DNA of 64,000 nucleotides, from assembly GCA_947446635.1 (NCBI GenBank), contig CANFHF010000001.1, positions 62,001 through 126,000 on the forward strand. Direction: 5' to 3'. The number at the start of each line of letters is the position of its first letter. Within the stretch, counting starts at the first letter, position 1. Of this stretch, positions 62,101-64,000 are shown piece after piece. The notes beneath the pieces are model-generated. The model did no database searches. It was not told where the DNA came from and saw only the letters and a list, made by a program, of their open reading frames with translations. A program made the position numbers and the translations under genes. The stretch is from Flavobacteriaceae bacterium. GTDB taxonomy: Bacteria; Bacteroidota; Bacteroidia; Flavobacteriales; Flavobacteriaceae.

Positions 62101-64000
62101 CTACAAATCCATTCAGCGGCATATTAAAAATCAATTATGACGAGACAGAGTTGAATGGAATAGCAGAGAGTAATTTAAAGGTATTGTATCACAATGGAAC
62201 TACATGGGCTATTGATAATAGTAGTACAAACAATGTTTCTAGTAATTATGTGAGTACCACTTTTAGTGCCACAACATTGAACGAATTAAGTGTAGGCAAT
62301 AGCTTTACCGTTACATTCGATGCTAATGGTGGTTCAGGAAGCATGTCAACCCAATCCATTGCTAATGGGGCTTCGGCAAATTTAACGGATAACGCGTTTA
62401 CCCGCGCCGGTTATACCTTTGCAGGTTGGGCAACCTCCAGTGATGGTGCAGTAGCCTATGCCAATAGCGCTAGTTATACGATGGGCGCCGCTGATGTTAC
62501 CTTATTCGCCAAGTGGAACTCCTTATCACCAACAGCAGTTGACCAAAGCGTTTGCTTCGGAAAAACGGTGGCTGACTTATCAGCCACTGGAACAGCTCTT
62601 ATATGGTACACGGAGGCTACTGGAGGAAATGCTTTAAGCGCGACTACAGCATTGTCTGCATCGGCTACTTACTATGTTTCTCAAACTATAGATTCGTATG
62701 AGAGTTTAAGAACTGCAGTTGAAGTTACTGTAACGCCTCAACCAGTTGCTCCAACAATTGCTTGTTATGAAACAGCTACTTGGGATACTACATCATGTGC
62801 ATGGGTTGTAACCGGAACACAAGCTCCACGACCAACCACTGCTTGTTATGAAACAGCAACATTTACTGATTGTGCATGGGTTGTAACCGGAACACAAGAT
62901 CCAGAACCAACAGGACTTGCCTCTAACCAATCTACTACATTTAATACAACTACTTGTTCTTGGGATGTAACAACTACTCATGAAATTCCAGCAAGTCCAT
63001 TAAATCTATGTAAAGTGGCAGCTACAAAAGTTTCTGACCTTGTTGGTTCAACAAGCTTGAAATTCTATTCAGCCGCTACTGGTACTGGTAAAGTATTATT
63101 AGCAGGAACCGTTGCTTTAAAAACAAATACTAAATACTATGTAACGGAAACAGTAGATGGGGTTGAAAGTAGCCCAAGATCAGAAGTATCGGTAGTTATA
63201 AACGACTTGCCAAAAGCTCCTGCTAAATTAGATATGACTAATTCTAACATAAGTAGTAAAAGTATCACGAAAGTGGGTCCTTATATGGGAACTGGTACCG
63301 AATTTACTTTGACTGCTGCAGCTTCTGCTACAGCAAGTCACTACAGATGGGAATTACCTGAAGGGGCTAGTTCTACAGATTTAGATGGAGATAATACTTC
63401 GGTAGAACCTGTAATTACGGTTACTTTTGCCGGTGTTCAAGAAGGGGTTAGTTCACTACTAGTTAAGGTTTACGCTGGAAACGATTGTGGAGAATCTACC
63501 ACTGCGAAGGTGTTAACTTTGACAAGAAGCTTGCCTGCAACGCCGACTAAACTAGTACTTACTAGCATGAGATCAGGGCTTAATAACCTCGCTGCAATCA
63601 CGAAAGTGGGTCCTTATATGGGAACTGATATTGAATTTATCTTGACAGCAACTCCGGTTACTACTCAAGGATCTGAAGCAACTAAATACCACTGGGATTT
63701 ACCAGCGGGTGTCAATTCTGGCGATTTAGATGGAGAAAATAATTCTACCGGACCTGTAATTAGTGTTATTTTTGCAGATGTAGAATCAGGAGTTACGGCA
63801 CTTCCAATTGGCGTTTACGCTGTAAATGGTAGTGGAACTTCTGCTAAAGCTAAGGTATTATCTTTACTTAGAGCCCTACCGGCAACTCCTAGTAAATTGG
63901 TACTTACCGATGGTGAAACAGCTACTGCAATAACAACAGTGAGTAATTACATTGGTACAGATACTGTTTTGACTTTGACTGCAACTCCAGTTACTACTCA
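59178..64000 (+). CDS. Very large modular secreted/surface protein (LamG, Ig-like repeats, InlB-like repeat), truncated by window edge
   Basis: Signal peptide MKKIKLLLAITLCFVMNLRAQ; continuous frame (phase checked at 61740 and 63963) to window end, >1600 aa. Absent from ORF track because it has no stop in window. Confidence 0.9.
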   Translation, partial: MKKIKLLLAITLCFVMNLRAQTACDFSPGTIGAASETICYNENPALIANSETNNAIALFNEELYGIHHDIIALPDNTWFTGNYTIESWVKPQKVLRYIITNGTSITTYGNQMIGNVFESYAGGLEGVSFAYGDIYTYTPKLTVSGSNGSSSITSSIAIPENQWSHLAVSFNGTTATMYINGQVVATGPMALPTSVLRTYNRIGNGRSVGQFDEVRIWNVSRTVEEIMATMNVPLIGTELGLMAYYDCNQGTANVNNASITTLIDKSPNNKNATLGNQFYMFGDGSNFVNGSPATINASGGSGTFTYKWQANGVDIANSNSASYDPPAGLTATTTYTRFAKDETCNTFKQSLGSRVVTVRGNFSSGEISSSGESICINGDPVVIGSTTAASGGNGAITYKWQANGVDIANSNTASYDPPTGLTATTTYTRFAKEGTCNTSFLPSSGSYVVTMRGNLIAGEISSSGESICTNGDPAVIGSTTAASGGDGAFTYKWQANGVDIANSDSDSYDPPSGLTATTTYTRFAKDAGCSTTFSQSSGSYVVTVRGNFSTGEISSVGETICNNGDPAEIGSTTAASGGDGSITYKWQSNGVDIDDSNSASYDQPAGLTATTTYTRFAKEGTCNTSFTPSSGSYVVTVRGNFSSGEISSTGESICNNGDPAVISSTTAASSSEGAITYKWQANGVDIANSDSDSYDPPSGLTTTTTFTRFAKDGTCNTSFTPSSGSFMVTVNPNLTSSVNIVADNAVYPNAIAITASAVNGGTSPIYQWYNGTTAVGTNSATYRTSTLTVGQSLAIKVVMTSNATPCLTGSPTTSNIINIAAPIVPSVRLVSAGIGVTSTEMHPSALLEVKSDTKGFLPPRMTATERDAIASPVAGLMLYCSNCGANGELEVYNGTTWTNLGGSVAAAIVGSATATSIVSDPTNFNIKTNTVVAVDQLDITPSADFSLNTGIARNTTATNAFTNAAISRYYKFGVTTNPFSGILKINYDETELNGIAESNLKVLYHNGTTWAIDNSSTNNVSSNYVSTTFSATTLNELSVGNSFTVTFDANGGSGSMSTQSIANGASANLTDNAFTRAGYTFAGWATSSDGAVAYANSASYTMGAADVTLFAKWNSLSPTAVDQSVCFGKTVADLSATGTALIWYTEATGGNALSATTALSASATYYVSQTIDSYESLRTAVEVTVTPQPVAPTIACYETATWDTTSCAWVVTGTQAPRPTTACYETATFTDCAWVVTGTQDPEPTGLASNQSTTFNTTTCSWDVTTTHEIPASPLNLCKVAATKVSDLVGSTSLKFYSAATGTGKVLLAGTVALKTNTKYYVTETVDGVESSPRSEVSVVINDLPKAPAKLDMTNSNISSKSITKVGPYMGTGTEFTLTAAASATASHYRWELPEGASSTDLDGDNTSVEPVITVTFAGVQEGVSSLLVKVYAGNDCGESTTAKVLTLTRSLPATPTKLVLTSMRSGLNNLAAITKVGPYMGTDIEFILTATPVTTQGSEATKYHWDLPAGVNSGDLDGENNSTGPVISVIFADVESGVTALPIGVYAVNGSGTSAKAKVLSLLRALPATPSKLVLTDGETATAITTVSNYIGTDTVLTLTATPVTT
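60040..61370 (+). repeat. Five tandem Ig-like repeats, about 279 nt each
   Basis: CCTACAAATGGCA at 60091, 60367, 60646, 60925, 61204 (spacing 276/279/279/279). Confidence 0.9.
62303..62520 (+). other. InlB/Listeria-Bacteroides repeat domain in the large surface protein
   Basis: FTVTFDANGGSGSMSTQSIANGASANLTDNAFTRAGYTFAGWATSSDGAVAY..LFAKW. Confidence 0.85.
63230..64000 (+). repeat. Second tandem repeat family (about 333-336 nt) running off the edge
   Basis: KVGPYMGT-type units beginning near 63268, 63601 and 63937. Confidence 0.8.

Noticed and set aside
60179-62981. Minus-strand ORFs at 60179, 61547 and 62793
   Set aside because: Antisense to the giant surface gene and its repeats; the + strand frame is continuous and domain-rich.

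Overview
AT-rich Bacteroidota (Flavobacterium-like) chromosomal window. Most of it is ordinary housekeeping sequence: ABC-F, DnaJ/GrpE, carB, rpmH, kdsA, clpS, prmA, tpiA, rlmH, amt, pyrD, guaB. No rRNA, CRISPR array, prophage or complete IS was recognised by eye. The main accessory block (about 22.6-35.6 kb) is a probable light/photo-oxidative stress island: a MerR regulator with CarH/LitR-type B12/light motifs, crtI-crtB-crtZ-crtYcd, an SRPBCC protein and a photolyase on the + strand, then convergent SDR, folE, SDR, TIGR03643, ABC1/UbiB and TetR genes, a TIGR01777 epimerase and a YceI protein. The right end (59.2 kb to the window edge) is one very large modular, repeat-rich surface protein that runs off the window and is missing from the supplied ORF track. 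The most striking non-coding signals are: (i) three TTACCGCGGTAA palindromes at exactly 22-bp spacing, abutting the predicted promoter of an HU-family gene; (ii) a REPIN-like nest of four hairpins with a 22-bp perfect inverted repeat at 57.5-57.6 kb; (iii) a Crp/Fnr-like dyad at about -41.5 of a YceI-porin-YceI operon; (iv) a perfect 22-bp tandem repeat resembling a LytTR site. Product names come from reading the translations without database searches; promoter and operator roles are inferences.
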